A DNA stretch of 64,000 nt from Azadirachta indica. Lineage: Eukaryota > Streptophyta > Magnoliopsida > Sapindales > Meliaceae. The notes below the pieces were generated by a model. That model saw only the letters and a list, made by a program, of their open reading frames with translations. It ran no database searches and was not told the DNA's origin. The DNA lies in assembly GCA_022749755.1 (NCBI GenBank), contig CM040448.1:7624481-7688480 (forward strand), read 5' to 3'. Of this stretch, positions 22,616 to 35,035 are shown piece by piece. The translations under genes were made by a program, and so were the position numbers. Position 1 is the stretch's first letter. Each line of letters begins with the position of its first letter.

Positions 22616-25330
22616 CTAAGATAAACATTGTGCATGCCTCTGATCATGTCTATTCGATATGTGACCCTGAATGTATTGCCGCTGAGCAGAACTGGTAATG
22701 TTTGACATATCTGGTTGAGCTGAACTTCTATCTCCATGCTTAGGACCTTGGTTTGTGTCGAAAGTTGCATGTTCATTTTCTATTCTCTGCAAAAACAATT
22801 AGAAAAAAGACAAGTGAATTCATCAAGATTGATACAATTTTTACTACATATCGATAGTAATAAATATGAAATAATTACATATGAAAAAAATAGAATATAA
22901 AATACCAACAAACCTTTCTTTTTACATTATTACTTGGCTGGTTAAGCTTTTGTTTGCATGACCTTTTATTATGTTCCATAGATTTGCAATGACCACACCT
23001 TTGTACAAAACCCTTTGTCTTTGTTCCAACAACGGCCTCACTAGGTTCCCTTCGCCTTAGTTTCTTAGGCCTGCCAACAGGGATCTTTTTGATTGGTGGA
23101 AGGGGATACTGATAGTCAATATTAAGCCACATAATATTTTCAGGTATAGGGTTGATGATGCTTGAATATGTTTTCATAAAAGCTTCCTTCTTAAAATAAT
23201 TGTGCACAAAATCTTCTAGATCTCTTCGCAAGTACAATATGACTGCTACAGCATGTTTACAACGAATTCCACTAATTTGCCAATTCCTACAATTGCACTC
23301 TCTTGTCTCAATGTTAACCATAGTGTTTGTTGTGTAATTCTCGAGAGTTTCATAAGTTGCCCCACCTCCCCAAAACACCATCAGTTTCCTGCCTTATTCA
23401 ACAGCTTTTGCAAGCTTCTTGTGCACAATAGGTAGAAGATTATGGGGCCATGCTTGAGCATATGCATATTGGGATATAATCCTATTCATAATTTTCCTTC
23501 TTAAGTACTCCACCAAACTAAGCACAGGTTTATCCCTATAGGTATCTATCCATGCATTGAAACATTCTATGCAATTATTGGTGGTGTGAATAGCTTTTGA
23601 GGTTGTGTCAAAGGCTGACCTTGACCACTGGCTTGGAGGGATTTTAGCCAACCATGCATGAGCAGTAATACCTACTGTCTTCACATTCTTAATCTTCTCT
23701 ATTGCTAATTTAAAATATATTTCATTGAAAGCTTTGAAGCCTGCCAAAAGAGCTTTTTCAGGCCTAATCCAAACCACTGTTGCTTGAAGTTGGCATATAT
23801 ATGCCTAGCACAATATCTTGTAGTCGTTCGAGCCCATTGTTGTTCCAAGGCTGGTAGCAACCCTTTTTATCTGTCACTCATGAATGTAATATGGTTGCCA
23901 TCAGTTCCACCCATTGCTTGATACAAAATTCTCAAAAACCAGCTCTAAATATTGAGATTTTCAAAATCAACCACACCAACTGCAAGAGGAAAAATCATAT
24001 TGTTCGCATCGAGAGCAATTGCAATGAATAATACCCCTCTATATGGTCCCTTTAAGTGACAACCATCTAACCAATATATGGTCTATAACCAGCAATGAAG
24101 CCTTCAATTTGTGCAGCAAAAGAAAGATAAAAATGCTCAAATGTTGGCCCTTTAGCACTAGGTTATGTACTACACTTCGCAAAGGCTAATGAACCTTGGT
24201 TGTACCTTCTAACTACATTTGCGTATTTACACAACTCAGCATACGCAGCTTTGTGATCTCCCCTAATGCTTTTTAATGCAAGCCTTTTACCTCTATAAAT
24301 TCTGGTCCTAAAAATCTCTAATCCTTGATTTGTACGAATCATTTCTTGAAGCACTCTTACTTCTATATTTGGATTGGTTCAAATCAAGGCGCCATATGCT
24401 TTTACAATCCAAAGTGCTGTTGCATCATTACACCAATTCGTTCTTGTACAGATGTGTACAGGCTTGTATGTTTTAATCACAAATAGATCCAACTCACTGG
24501 TATATTAAATATGCAACCTTCATTTACAATTCGAATCCTTACATATAGTTGACCCTATAAGCTTCATTTTTCACCCTTTTTACGCTAAAACCTTTTTGCA
24601 CACAGAAATCAACTAACACTTGCCTAAAAAAATCAAGGGTCTGGAATGCATGTTTTACAGCCAGCTATATAGATCTATCAGGTTGGTACTTGAACTCTTG
24701 AACCACTAAATTTCTATGCATATCAGTAGGTGGCTCCTCATCTTTAGAATTGTATCTTCCTTCCTCTTCATCACCAGAATCACATGGATGCAGTTCTACA
24801 CCTTCCAAAGCTTTAAAATCTTCAGCATTAGGCTTATTCAATTCATTATCCAAATCATCACATTCAGTATGCAATGCTGCACCTAAACCATCACCAAAAC
24901 CATTATAATCACCCTCCTTGGCATTATTCTCACCACTAAAATTTCCCCCTTTAACATTAACACCTAAACCATCACTATCACCTTCCTTGAAATCATTCAA
25001 ACCACTGTCATTTTCCCCTTCAATATTCACACCTAAACCACCAAAATCTCCCTCTTGGCCAATATGTGAACTACTGCAATTTCCCCAAACATTCATACCT
25101 AAACCACCATCATCACTGCTCTGAATATCATTCAATCCCTTAGTAACAACCACACCATCACACGCAACTAACACATCATCCAAACTGTCACATTCACTAT
25201 CAGAATTAACATAGCACACAAGTGGTGTGTTATTTGGGAGCTGGTTCCTTGGGAGTTTGAATAGAGTTAATACATTTACGGGTAGGTTTTCGCTTGCTCT
25301 TATTGGGAGTAGTTTTCTTCAAGGCAACAT
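22616..25330 (-). pseudogene. MuDR-type transposase of MULE2, lightly decayed
   Basis: N-terminus: a basic stretch KKTTPNKSKRKPTRK (about 25320-25275), then after a frameshift an acidic, Gly-rich 184-residue part (25219-24668) with three repeats starting GLGVNIEG-like. A stop at about 24665 precedes the MuDR DNA-binding region (QTLDFFRQVLVDFCVQKGFS, KRVKNEAYRV). Then come RRYNQGSLAFAK (about 24200) and the DDE region with WLDGCHLKGPYRGVLF near 24075-24030 and HITFMSDR. The segment 23777-23394 reads WLAKIPPSQWSRSAFD and ECFNAWIDTYR. A SWIM finger CNCRNWQISGIRCKHA (about 23310-23255) and a CCHC knuckle CGHCKSMEHNKRSC (about 23000-22955) follow. A last exon (about 22785-22616) seems joined across a GT...AG intron. 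Nuclear transposase; a few stops only. Confidence 0.85.
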
Positions 25331-26208
25331 TTTGTATAATGTAAAAATTCATTTAAAAATAACATGTAAAAAAAATCTCATTCACGTATGAAAATAGAAC
25401 CACAATTCTAATACCAATTCATGTTAAAACCAGCAACAATCAACAATTCATAAATAATAAGTTCAAATACAAAAAATCTCAATTCCACAAATAGCATGCC
25501 ATAGTACATCAATAAAGGTTTACAAATAAAAATTCACAAGAGTAGCATTATTTAATAATAATGACCTATTTCAAACATATTGCATATACACATATTGTAT
25601 ATAAACATACTATATATATTTATTGAATAACTTCTTTCTTTCATTGTCAAAGATAAAAACTAACATGCCAACATCCTAAGATACTAACAGACAGTCAATT
25701 AATTGTTGTCAACATATTCCATGCATACAATAAAAATTGTGCTTCTTTGTAACCCTACTTAATTACCTACCAAAGTGCCAAATGTAGTAACTATAAAAAT
25801 TGTCAAACAAATACAACCAGTTTCAAAAACATTCTTTCGGGACTCAAAAGCTAAATACAAGTATCATGTTTAGGATATAAGTTACAGTTTACATAAAAGA
25901 ATTGAACATTTTATCCTTATTTATCATTAAACATAACAATCTATAATGTAAACAAAAAAAAATCAACAAGCATGTAGTTTTTCTACAAAACAATCACCCA
26001 TTTACAAAGTATTATCTATCAATTTTACTTTGATCAACTTAGAACAAAAAACCCCCAAATTCAACATAAAACCCTAACCTATTTTCAACTATCGAAGTAC
26101 AAAATCAAATATGGGTTCAAATCACTTTTTTCTACATATAATCATCATCATAATGAAACAAAAATACATCACCACACTAATAGAGAAGAAAATAGAAATG
26201 GGTATTAC

Positions 26209-26440
26209 CTTGTTCAGCTTTCACCTCTTTCGACCCGACTTGAAGAACCCAACGCACGCAAAATAGCCGCTGTACCACTGAAGATGTAAGCCGAATCCTT
26301 CAACGCTAGAATCGTTGTCGTCGTCGGTGGAAGTTTTCGCGCCAAAACTTGCACGGATGTGAGAAAGTTTGAGAGGAGTTTTGAGGAAGACAAAATGGAT
26401 AAGTGGTTGTGGTCCCAAATTGACTAAAAACAAACATGAA
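26209..26440 (-). promoter_or_regulatory. MULE2 leader exon with E2F-like palindrome
   Basis: This is the GC-richest part of MULE2. At 26334-26347 it reads TTTTCGCGCCAAAA, within AAGTTTTCGCGCCAAAACTT, which matches the plant E2F consensus TTTSSCGC on both strands. On the minus strand the segment ends with a plausible splice donor (AAG/GTAATACC) near 26209, so it may be a non-coding first exon. An open stretch of 70 codons (26433-26221) shows no recognisable family. If active, the site could tie transposase expression to S phase; that is inference. Confidence 0.5.
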
Positions 26441-26518
26441 AGAATTTTTTATTTTGACTTTTAAACAATTGATACAATTTTTATTTTTATTTATTCTTTT
26501 AGTTACATTTACGAAATG

Positions 26519-26638
26519 AGCCCTCTAAACATAACAGTATCAGACGGAGAGTTAACTTTAGGGAGGTATTTGTCTATTTGTCTAAACCTCAGGGGGATAT
26601 CTGCCTAATTGCCTAAACCTCAGGGGTGTATCTGTCAA
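26519..26638 (-). repeat. MULE2 terminal inverted repeat, right, three modules
   Basis: Reading inward on the minus strand it starts TTGACAGATACACCCCTGAG and holds three ~30-bp modules, then AAAGTTAACTCTCC, which corresponds to the end of the left repeat. One module present in the left repeat is absent here. Confidence 0.75.
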
Positions 26639-26642
26639 TATC

Positions 26643-26719
26643 TCACTTTTTAAATAAAAGGTAAATATATTTTTTTCATTAAATCGAAAGTACAATAACA
26701 TTTTAAAAAACAACATTGA
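26643..26719 (+). repeat. 77-bp direct duplication, right copy
   Basis: TCACTTTTTAAATAAAAGG...CAACATTGA recurs four bases beyond the right end of MULE2 and then continues into unrelated AT-rich sequence. It is closer to the left copy (about 93 percent by eye) than to the homologous part of repeat copy A near 19680-19755. Confidence 0.75.
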
Positions 26720-26935
26720 AATAATATTTTGATATAATTTATTTTTTCTGTTTATTTTATCATTAATTTTTATATAATTGAAAATTTTAATTTATAATTT
26801 TTCTTTACTCAGAATATCAAGTAGAGTCATATATCATATGAAAAAATAACATACGTATCAATATAATTTGTTAAAAATTATTCATTTTAAAATATTATGT
26901 CACTATAATTAAATTCTGTATAAAATATAAATATT

Positions 26936-27480
26936 CACTACAACAAATATCATATTTAGTAACATTTCATAGTAGTATTATTTACTAACATGCTACTAAA
27001 TGTTAATATAAGGTAGCATTTTCTTACAAATACTACATTTATTTACTCAACGAGTAACATTTTATTTTTTAGTTGCATTTTATATATAATTAATAGCATT
27101 TTTTTAAATATTATCTATAATGTTAAATATTGTAACAATTCAAAAATGCTACCAATTAAGATAAATTTAGTAACACTAGACAAAAGCTACGAAAAGAACT
27201 AAATTTTAATTTGATTAAAATGTCAATTATAGTAGCAAATTCTTAAAAAATGCTATAATTAACTTTAAAGCAATAAATTTGTTTCATTACATTTTATGTT
27301 TAACTAATAATATATTGCAAATGCTACAAAATGTTAAATCACATATACCACTCAAAAAATGCTATCAAATAAAATAAATAAAATAATATGAATAAAACCT
27401 TCAATAAGTATAATTTTAGCGACAAAACAAAATTCTAGCAGCAAAAAAATTGTGGTAACAAAAAAATATTTTTGCATAAT
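26936..27480 (+). repeat. CACTA1 left terminal and subterminal repeats
   Basis: Starting with the CACTA terminus, this region repeats TGCTAC, AATGCTA and TAGCATTTT words at irregular spacing on both strands, for example at about 26977, 27020, 27095, 27150 and 27300. Such subterminal arrays bring the two element ends together when bound by the second element protein. Confidence 0.75.
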
Positions 27481-27659
27481 AATAAATAAATTCTTAAGTT
27501 TTGAAAAATAGTAAAAAATATAAACTTTAACTGATTGTAATAAATAGGCCCCCGTATTAAATCATAACTAAACTTAAATCATGGATTTATATGTAACAAA
27601 TACAAAACTTTATTCATTTTTGTCTTTTTATTGAAATATAGGGATCTAATAATTATTTA

Positions 27660-27790
27660 ACTTAATTTATTTATGTTTTTAGTGTAACAAAATCAGTTTC
27701 CAGTAGCTTCTTCTTCTTCATTCTCATCCATTCTCTCTCTTCTCTTTCATTCTCCCTTTATTCTCTTTACTCTCTTTTGATAATAAAACA
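27660..27790 (+). promoter_or_regulatory. Pyrimidine-rich leader of CACTA1
   Basis: A run of CTTCTT, CATTCTC and CTCTTT words at about 27706-27780, some 800 bp from the element's 5' end and about 450 bp before the first recognisable transposase exon, looks like a CT-rich 5' untranslated leader. A similar CT-rich block (minus strand, about 59700-59775) lies about 600 bp from the 5' end of the related element at 57233-60331. A transcription start is not proven. Confidence 0.4.
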
Positions 27791-28229
27791 TAACTAATTA
27801 AAAGTTCAAGGCTATATTTCTTCTTACAAAAGGCATGAAACTCATATTTTCATTATTTTTCACTTTCTTTGGTAAGTTTTTATTCGGTATTTTGTTAGAT
27901 TTTTATTTTTTATGTTTTATTATAAATTGATTTTTAGTAATTTTATATTTTAATCACAAAATTTTGTATTATCTAGTTCTTTGAATTGTCTTGTAATGTA
28001 AGGAAATTTGAGAAATGTTGTGAACATATAGACTATTACTCATTCACTTGTTGTATTTATGTAAAATTTCTGTTTTCTTTTAAAATTTTGTTAAAGTATG
28101 TATTTTTTTGGTTAATTTCTACAATTTTTTCTATTCAATGTTATTTTTGCTTGTCATTTTAGTAAATTGTTAGATGAGGCAAAGAATTTCTTTGTATTAA
28201 GGTCATACAAATTCACAAATTTTTTGGGT

Positions 28230-31200
28230 ATATTACAGTCACAGATAAAGATTGGGTCCATGTTAACAGGTAAAAATAAGATTTTATTAGATGTACTATA
28301 TTTTTAAATTATAATATTGACATACATTTTACATTTGATTTGGTAGAGCTATTGATGAGTATATGAAAGCCACATGGAATTTTGTTAAGATGGCTGAAAA
28401 TAATATAGGGAATCCAGAAAAGATTTTGTGCCTTTGTAAAGATTGTCGGAATTTGAGTCATAATGATGTGGAGACAATTTATGAGCACTTGATCGTCAGG
28501 GGAATGGATCCCACCTACACAAATTGATTTCATCATGGAGAAAAAATGATATATGAAGTAATCGAAGCAGTGAATATATTAGATGTATGTAACTTATTTG
28601 CAGCTGGGTATATGGACAATGAAGATGTTATACCTTTAAAGGAAAGAAAGGATGATGATTTTAGTATACTACTAGAAGAGGCATAAACTCCTTTGTGTCC
28701 AGGTTATAGCAAATATACAAAATTGTCAGCTATTATAACTTTATATAAACCTAAAGTTGTAAATAAATGGTCAGATAAGAGCTTTAATGGACTTTTGAAG
28801 ATTTTGCATGAAATATTGCCTATGGATAACGTAATCCTAAAATTAGTTTACTCAGTGAGGAAATTTCTGAAGACATTTGATTTAGGGTATGAAAAAATCT
28901 GTGCTTGTGTGAATGATTGTTGCTTGTTTAGGAATGAGAAAAAGGGAATGGATAATTGTCCGAAGTGTGGTTTGTCAAGATGGAAGGTAGACAAACACTT
29001 AAAGAAAATTAAAGGAGGGGTTCTAGCAAAAGTTCTTAGATACTTTCCTATCATACCTAGGTTTAGACGGATGTTTAGATTCCAAAAAGTTGTTGAAGAC
29101 TTAAGGTGGCACTTTACCCATAAAAGTGAAGATGGCAAGTTACAGCACCTCGTAGATTTTTTGGCGTGGGACTTAGTTAAATGGCCATCATTCTCAGAAG
29201 ATCCTAGGAATCTTAGACTTGGACTTGCAACTGATGGATTCAATCCATTCTCTAATTTGAGCACTGCGTATAGTTGTTGGCCTGTGATGCTTGTTACATA
29301 TAACTTACCACCTTGGTTATGCATGAAAAAGGAAAATATTATGTTGACTTTATTGATTCTAGGGCCTAAGCAACCAGGTAATGGCATTGATGTGTATTTA
29401 CAACCATTGATAGATGATCTAAAAAAGTTGTGGGAGAATGAAGTTAATGTTTTCGATGCATACACGAAAGCAACTTTCAATTTGAGAGCCATTTTGATGT
29501 GGACAATACATGATTTTCCAGCTTATGGAAATATTTCTAGATGTAGGACAAAGGGTAAATTAGCATGTCCAATATGCAGTGATGATACATGCTCTCAGTG
29601 GTTAAAATTCAGTAGAAAGTTTGTATACGTGGGCCATAGATGTTTTCTACCGATATCTTATCCTTTCGGAAAAGAAAATCATGGTTTGATGGAAAGGTGG
29701 AAAAGGGAACATGTCCTAGGGTTAAGATTGGCACTAGAATTTTACATGCTTTAAAAGATTTTGAGAATGATTGGGGAAAATATGATAAGAGAAAATGAAA
29801 GAAATGTAGTAAAACTAATCAAGCTTGGGAAAAGCGTTCGATTTTTTTCGATTTACCATATTGGAAGGTATGTGGTGTTAAAAATATATTTATTTTTAAA
29901 TTATTTCTTATAGTATTAAGTATATATTTATTTTTAACTTATTTCTTATACTTTGTTATATTGGGATGAATTTCCTAACCTAATTGAATATGTAACAGGA
30001 TTTGCCATTGCGACACAATTTGGATGTCATGCATATAGAAAAGAAATATTTGCAAGAGTATTATTGGCACATTATTAAACATCAACGGAAAAACAAAAGA
30101 TGGAATAAATGCTCGTAAGGATTTAGAAGATATGGGAATTCGGCATGAATTACATCCAAGAGATCAAGGGGGCAAAATATGTCTTCCTGTAGCTTTACAC
30201 ACATTGTCCAAAAGTGAAAAAAGAATGTTTTGCAAGAGGTTATTTGACATGAAATTATCGGATGGATATAGCTCAAATATTGGAAATTGCATAGTATTAG
30301 AAGAATGTAAGATTTTAGGTCTTAAATCACATGATTGTCATGTTTTAATGCAGCAATGATTGTTTGTAGCATTAAAAGGTTTGCTACCTAAAGGACCAAG
30401 AATTGCGATATTTCAGTTGTGCTTTTTTTTCAACAAGCTATGTCAAAGGACTATTGATAGAGAAGATATGTTAATTATTGAAGATGACATAGCGGAAACC
30501 TTATCTATGCTTAAGAGATTATTTCCACCTACATTATTCGATATCATGATGCACTTGCCAATTCATTTAGGACATGAAGCATGACTTGGTGGACCGTGAA
30601 AAATCGGTGGATGTATCCTTTCGAAAGGTAAACTATTGCATATTTGCTTCATACTTTTTTTTTTCTTTTTTAAAAATATAATAACATTGCTATTTAAAAA
30701 TTAGGTACATGAAGGTCCTCAAAGAATATGTATGAAATCGTGCAAGACTTGAAGGTTGTATCAGAATGTTAACTTGCTGAAGAATGCATGACATTTTATA
30801 GTAGTTCTTTTGATCAAGCTGCTACATTTAATTATAAAGAATGTCGCAATGAAGATTTCCCTAATGATGTTATTTTGGAAGGTCGACTAATTCTAGGTGG
30901 AAAATCCATTACTTTGAGTAATGAAACGTTAGAAAGTGCACATCGTTATGTGCTATTCAATACAACTATTGTGGAACCATACTTAGAGTAAGTAATTCAA
31001 TTTACATTCTAATTTTCTTTGTGATTTTGAATTACACCCTTGTTTATTTATTTATTTTTCAATTAGGATGCATTTGGAGTTAAAGAAATCAAATAAAAAT
31101 TTAGAAAAAAATTAAGAGTTTACTTTAGAAGAAACATGCAGAGAAATTCTCAACATGGTTGAAGGAAAAGGTAATACGTTACATGATCTTTAATTGTTTA

Positions 31201-31870
31201 TAAAAGGCTAAGAACTATACAATGTAATCTTAGTTTTTGTTTTTATTTCTTACAGATTTTGGACCAAATTGATACAAGTATTGACTTGAACATATTAAGA
31301 TGGCTTGCATATGGTCCTAAAAACAATGCCATGAGTTATGATGCGTATATTATCAATCGCCAACATTTCCATACAAGACAACTTGAAAAGTCTACACAAA
31401 ATAGTGGTGTTTCAATTGAAGCAGCAACCATACGCAGAGTGAGTGCTAAAGAAACACAATTTGTTGATGCCGTTTCATATTATGGTGTGATAAGAGAGAT
31501 AATTTTATTAGATTACTATAATTTTCAAATTCCAATATTCAAATGTGATTGGGCAAATATGGGTCATGGTGTTAAGCTTCAAGTTGGTTTTACACTTGTT
31601 AATCTACACCAAGGTCAAAATCAATATGAGAGAGAACCATTTATTCTTGTTTCACAGGTGAAACAAGTATTCTATTCAAAAGAAAATGATTCATCCAATT
31701 GGTATGTCTTGTTAAAGGTACCACTAAGGGGATATTACGAGTTGGAAATGTATGTTGAGAATATTGATACAACTTGTAGGCTGAAACATATATCAATGTC
31801 AGATATGAATATTAATAATAATGGAGAAGAGACTTATGTTAGAAAGGAAAGTGAGGACATATTGGTGTAA
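28230..31870 (+). pseudogene. TNPD-type CACTA transposase
   Basis: Exon 1 ends DKDWVHVNR before an intron (about 28269-28343). The transposase-associated region then reads EKILCLCKDCRNLSHNDVET and YEHLIVRGMDPTYTN, with a stop where the family has Trp before FHHGE. The central Transposase_21 part (28693-29754) is open for 353 codons and includes ACVNDCCLFRNEKKGMDNCP and GLATDGFNPFSNLSTAYSCW. It continues across an intron (about 29871-29999) to HNLDVMHIEK after a frameshift. A DUF4218-like part follows (30132-30990, GLKSHDCHVLMQQ and DIMMHLPIHLGHEA), then a DUF4216-like part (31259-31870, FKCDWANMGHGVKL). Splice junctions near 30629/30704, 30990/31067 and 31170/31255 look conserved. The enzyme cuts CACTA ends; this copy has a few stops and one or two frameshifts. 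Confidence 0.88.
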
Positions 31871-32149
31871 CTTGTGCATTTTTTTGTCTTTTGGTGGTAA
31901 TTTTATTCTTATTTGTTGCCTTATGTTCTTTCAATGCTTTCATGCTTATGATACTATAATTTTATGTTCAGTTTTTTTTGTGCGTTTTATTATTATTTAT
32001 GCATTTTTATTTATTACTTGGTATTTTATTTTATTTGTTAAATAAGTAGTGATTAATGTTGTCATATAACTTGTAATGAATGTTAATTTAACTTTTTTCT
32101 TTTCCTTTTTCTTCATTGGTAGTGTAGTTTGACAATAATTTTGTTTGTT

Positions 32150-35035
32150 TGGATTTTAAATCTATATTACAAGCTATTAATTTAAAACAAATTAGTGGTT
32201 TTTATTATCATGCAGGTGCAAAAAGGATCAAAGTTGGCAATGGAATGGTTAGTGTAACAAGTTTGATAGAAGATATTAAGAAGCAAATAAAGAAAGTATT
32301 AGTAAGTTCATGCTATATTCATTGTTGCTAGCTTTGTGCAAAATTTTTGCTCTATATTATGTTACAGCATATATTGTTATTTATGTATTTATATGACTTT
32401 ATTTTTGTAAGTTTTGCTTACTATTTAGGTTCAATCATTTTTCTTTTTTCTTAAGTTAATGTGATAGATTATTATATATATTTAAGAAAGAAAGTTTGGT
32501 AAAATTCATATTAAATATGTTTGAAACTTTTTCATTAATGATTCCAATATAGAATTCACTAATTGCTATTATTTTGTTGTGTTTTTTATGGATCTTTACA
32601 TTATTTTTAACCATTTGTTTTCGAAATAGATTAATTGCCATGGATGAGGCTCATAAGGAAGGTATACATACACTTGTTACCCCAAGCACAAAAAAGAAAA
32701 GAGGTCATACTAAATTGAAGACTAATGCTGTAAATGGTGAAAGTAAAATAGAGGTTCAATTTAATAACCTTGGTCAACCTATTAGTGGTGGATCAGTCAC
32801 ACTTTCTTCTTTTTTGGGGCCTATAGTAAAAGAGCTTATACCATATACAATTTTAGATTGAAGGAAGCTTCTTTTGGATATGAAAAATTTATTATGGCAA
32901 CGTGTTCAAGTATCTTTATTTTATAAATGCTTAAGTTTTTATAGATAGCTATTGGATAGAAAAATTAATAATTAATCTATTTATATGAATATATATTGTA
33001 GAAAAGATACCAATTAGATGAAGAATGGTAGAAACTTATGTATTATATGCGATAGGTGAGCTTTGAAGGGCCTCAAAATCAAGACTAGTTCAAAAATTAT
33101 TGAAGGCCGAAAATGAAGAAGAAAGAATGAGGTTGATACCTGATAACATCAAATCAATAAGTAAATGGAAATGCTTTGTGAAAGAGAAAACAAATGATAA
33201 GTTTAAGGTAGTGCATTACTATGTGATAATATAAGAATGATCAATTTATTTTATATGAATAAAGCATTTGATACATTGTTTTAGGTAAAAAGTGAAGGAT
33301 TTAAAAAGATATGGAAGAACAAATCCCACACACAATAGGTCGTAAGGGAATTGCTCAGGTGACTAAAAATATGGTAATTAAATATATTTCTTAGAATCTT
33401 CAACTTGTGCATTAATTGTTGCCTTATTCTTTTCAGAAATTAAATTTTATCTAAAGATCTTAGTTAATGACATAAATTAAGCTACTGAATTTTCAAAGTG
33501 ATTTGCTTGTTTATAAAAATAGTAAATCATTTGTGACAAGTAAGTTGTAGTTGGTGTGTTTTCTATACGCTCTTATTGTATAGTAAACACAAGTTGTCCA
33601 AGTTAATTTTAAGTTAGGTACAAATATTTAATCAAAAGATGTTTTGTGGATATCATACTTTTCTTGATAAAAGTAGAGTTATTGTTATATATCTCAACTA
33701 GTGAAATAGTAAGGTTTTTTTTCTTTTTCTCAGATTATTTTAAAGTACTTTCCAAATTATTCATGACTACAAAAGTTGAATATTAATGAATTTGGTGTAA
33801 AGTGTAGCTCATCTACATTCATTATTTTTGCATGTTGGATGTCACAAATCTGACTACCTTATGAAAATATAATTTTATTAGATATGCTTGATCTTTTTCA
33901 AAGAAAATTTCCTCTTTCTAAGGGCATAAAATGTGAATAAAATAGTTTTCATGATATATCTTTTTTTTGTTTTTTCTTGTAGAAGAAAAGTAGCGGAAAA
34001 TCAAAGGTGTCTAGAGTTGACATTTAGGTTCGAGCACGTATAAAGAAAAATGGTCAATTAGTGAACACAACAGCTGTTGAAACTATTGTAAGGACAATGC
34101 ATTTTCTTTTCTTTCGTATAATGAAAATGTTGTTTTTCTAACATTTTCTTAATGGTTATAAATTTTTTTAATTGTAGGATAAATTGAAAGAAATTGAAAA
34201 TGATTTATTAGTATTTTTTACAACAAATTTAAGAGAAGATGCTCTCTCATAAGTAATTGGTCATGATAATTCTTATTTGAGAACAGTAGGAAAAGAGGTT
34301 ACAATTTCAAAGTAAGCTATTCTATCACAAAAGGATAGCATTATAGCTAAATTGCAACAAGAACACGATGAAATTAAGATAGAAAATACTCAAATGAAGC
34401 AAGAGCATGATGAAATGAAGAAGGAAATGGCAAAAATGTGGAGTCTAATCGAAGAGCTAAAAAAGCACAAGGCATGTTTACTTATGATTTATTCACTTTT
34501 ATATAATCATAATATTTTGATTATGACATTTTAAATTCTCATTTTAGAGTCAAAGTCAAGAAAGCGAAGCACTTATCCATCCACCAAAATTTTCTTTTAC
34601 TTCTTTATCGGTAAGAATATTATTTATATTTGAATTTTCTTAGAAAGATTGATATAAAATTAACTGTTAATGCTCATTGATTTGTTTTTATTCCTTTTGG
34701 TTTAAAATCATTCTTGCCATGTTGTTGAAGAGCTTGAATGCTTTGGTAAATATTACGAAGTGTAAGTTGCTTGATTGGGAGGGGTTTAGAGTGGTAGTGG
34801 TTGAGGGGCGTTGGTCTTCAAGTGATCCAAAAGCAGTTGTTCATCACATTCCTATTAGACCTAATAGTACAAAGGTTTGGATTGATAAAGCAAAGCAAGG
34901 TGAAAAGTATTTATGGAGGGTAACACCTTTTATGTCTACTATTGAAGAAGCTGTTGGGAGTATAGTTGCATAGCCTGTTGACAAAGTGATTTTGGTTGCT
35001 GCAAATAAGCTTTTGTAGTTTCATCTAATTAGGTA
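32150..35035 (+). pseudogene. Second CACTA protein (Transposase_24-like, coiled coil)
   Basis: A likely start lies at 32640 (MDEAHKEGIHTLVTPSTKKK). EVQFNNLGQPISGGSVTLSS and FLGPIVKELIPY match the N-terminal part of plant Transposase_24 proteins. Further exons read PHTIGRKGIAQVTKNM (about 33326-33372), SGKSKVSRVDI-stop-VRARIKKNGQ (about 33990-34055) and VIGHDNSYLRTVGKEVTIS (about 34252-34312). A Glu/Lys-rich coiled coil follows (34352-34470), then a C-terminal domain with LLDWEGFRVVVVEGRWSSSD (about 34770-34830) and FMSTIEEAVGSIVA. It sits downstream of the TNPD gene, as in En/Spm-type elements, and probably corresponds functionally to TNPA, which binds subterminal repeats. Stops mostly replace Trp or Gln. 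Confidence 0.8.

Larger units (their letters stand above)
21421..26638 (-). mobile_element. Autonomous-type Mutator-like element (MULE2)
   Basis: Inverted repeats of roughly 90-120 bp begin TTGACAGATAC at both ends (21421 and, reversed, 26638). They enclose a minus-strand transposase gene (22616-25330), a GC-richer leader (26220-26440) and an AT-rich intron or leader region (25340-26210). The 21540-22600 segment beyond the gene's 3' end holds short duplications only. The size of 5.2 kb and the order fit autonomous plant MULEs. The coding frame has only a handful of stops and frameshifts, so decay is more recent than in MULE1. No 9-bp target duplication is visible; a 77-bp duplication flanks it instead. 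Confidence 0.85.

Noticed and set aside
24918..25124. Pro/Ser-rich 68-codon plus-strand frame
   Set aside because: Antisense of the Gly/Asp repeats of the MULE2 transposase N-terminus.
28848..29492. 214-codon open frame on the minus strand
   Set aside because: It is the antisense of the open TNPD exon (28693-29754) and shows no family resemblance, so it is a shadow.
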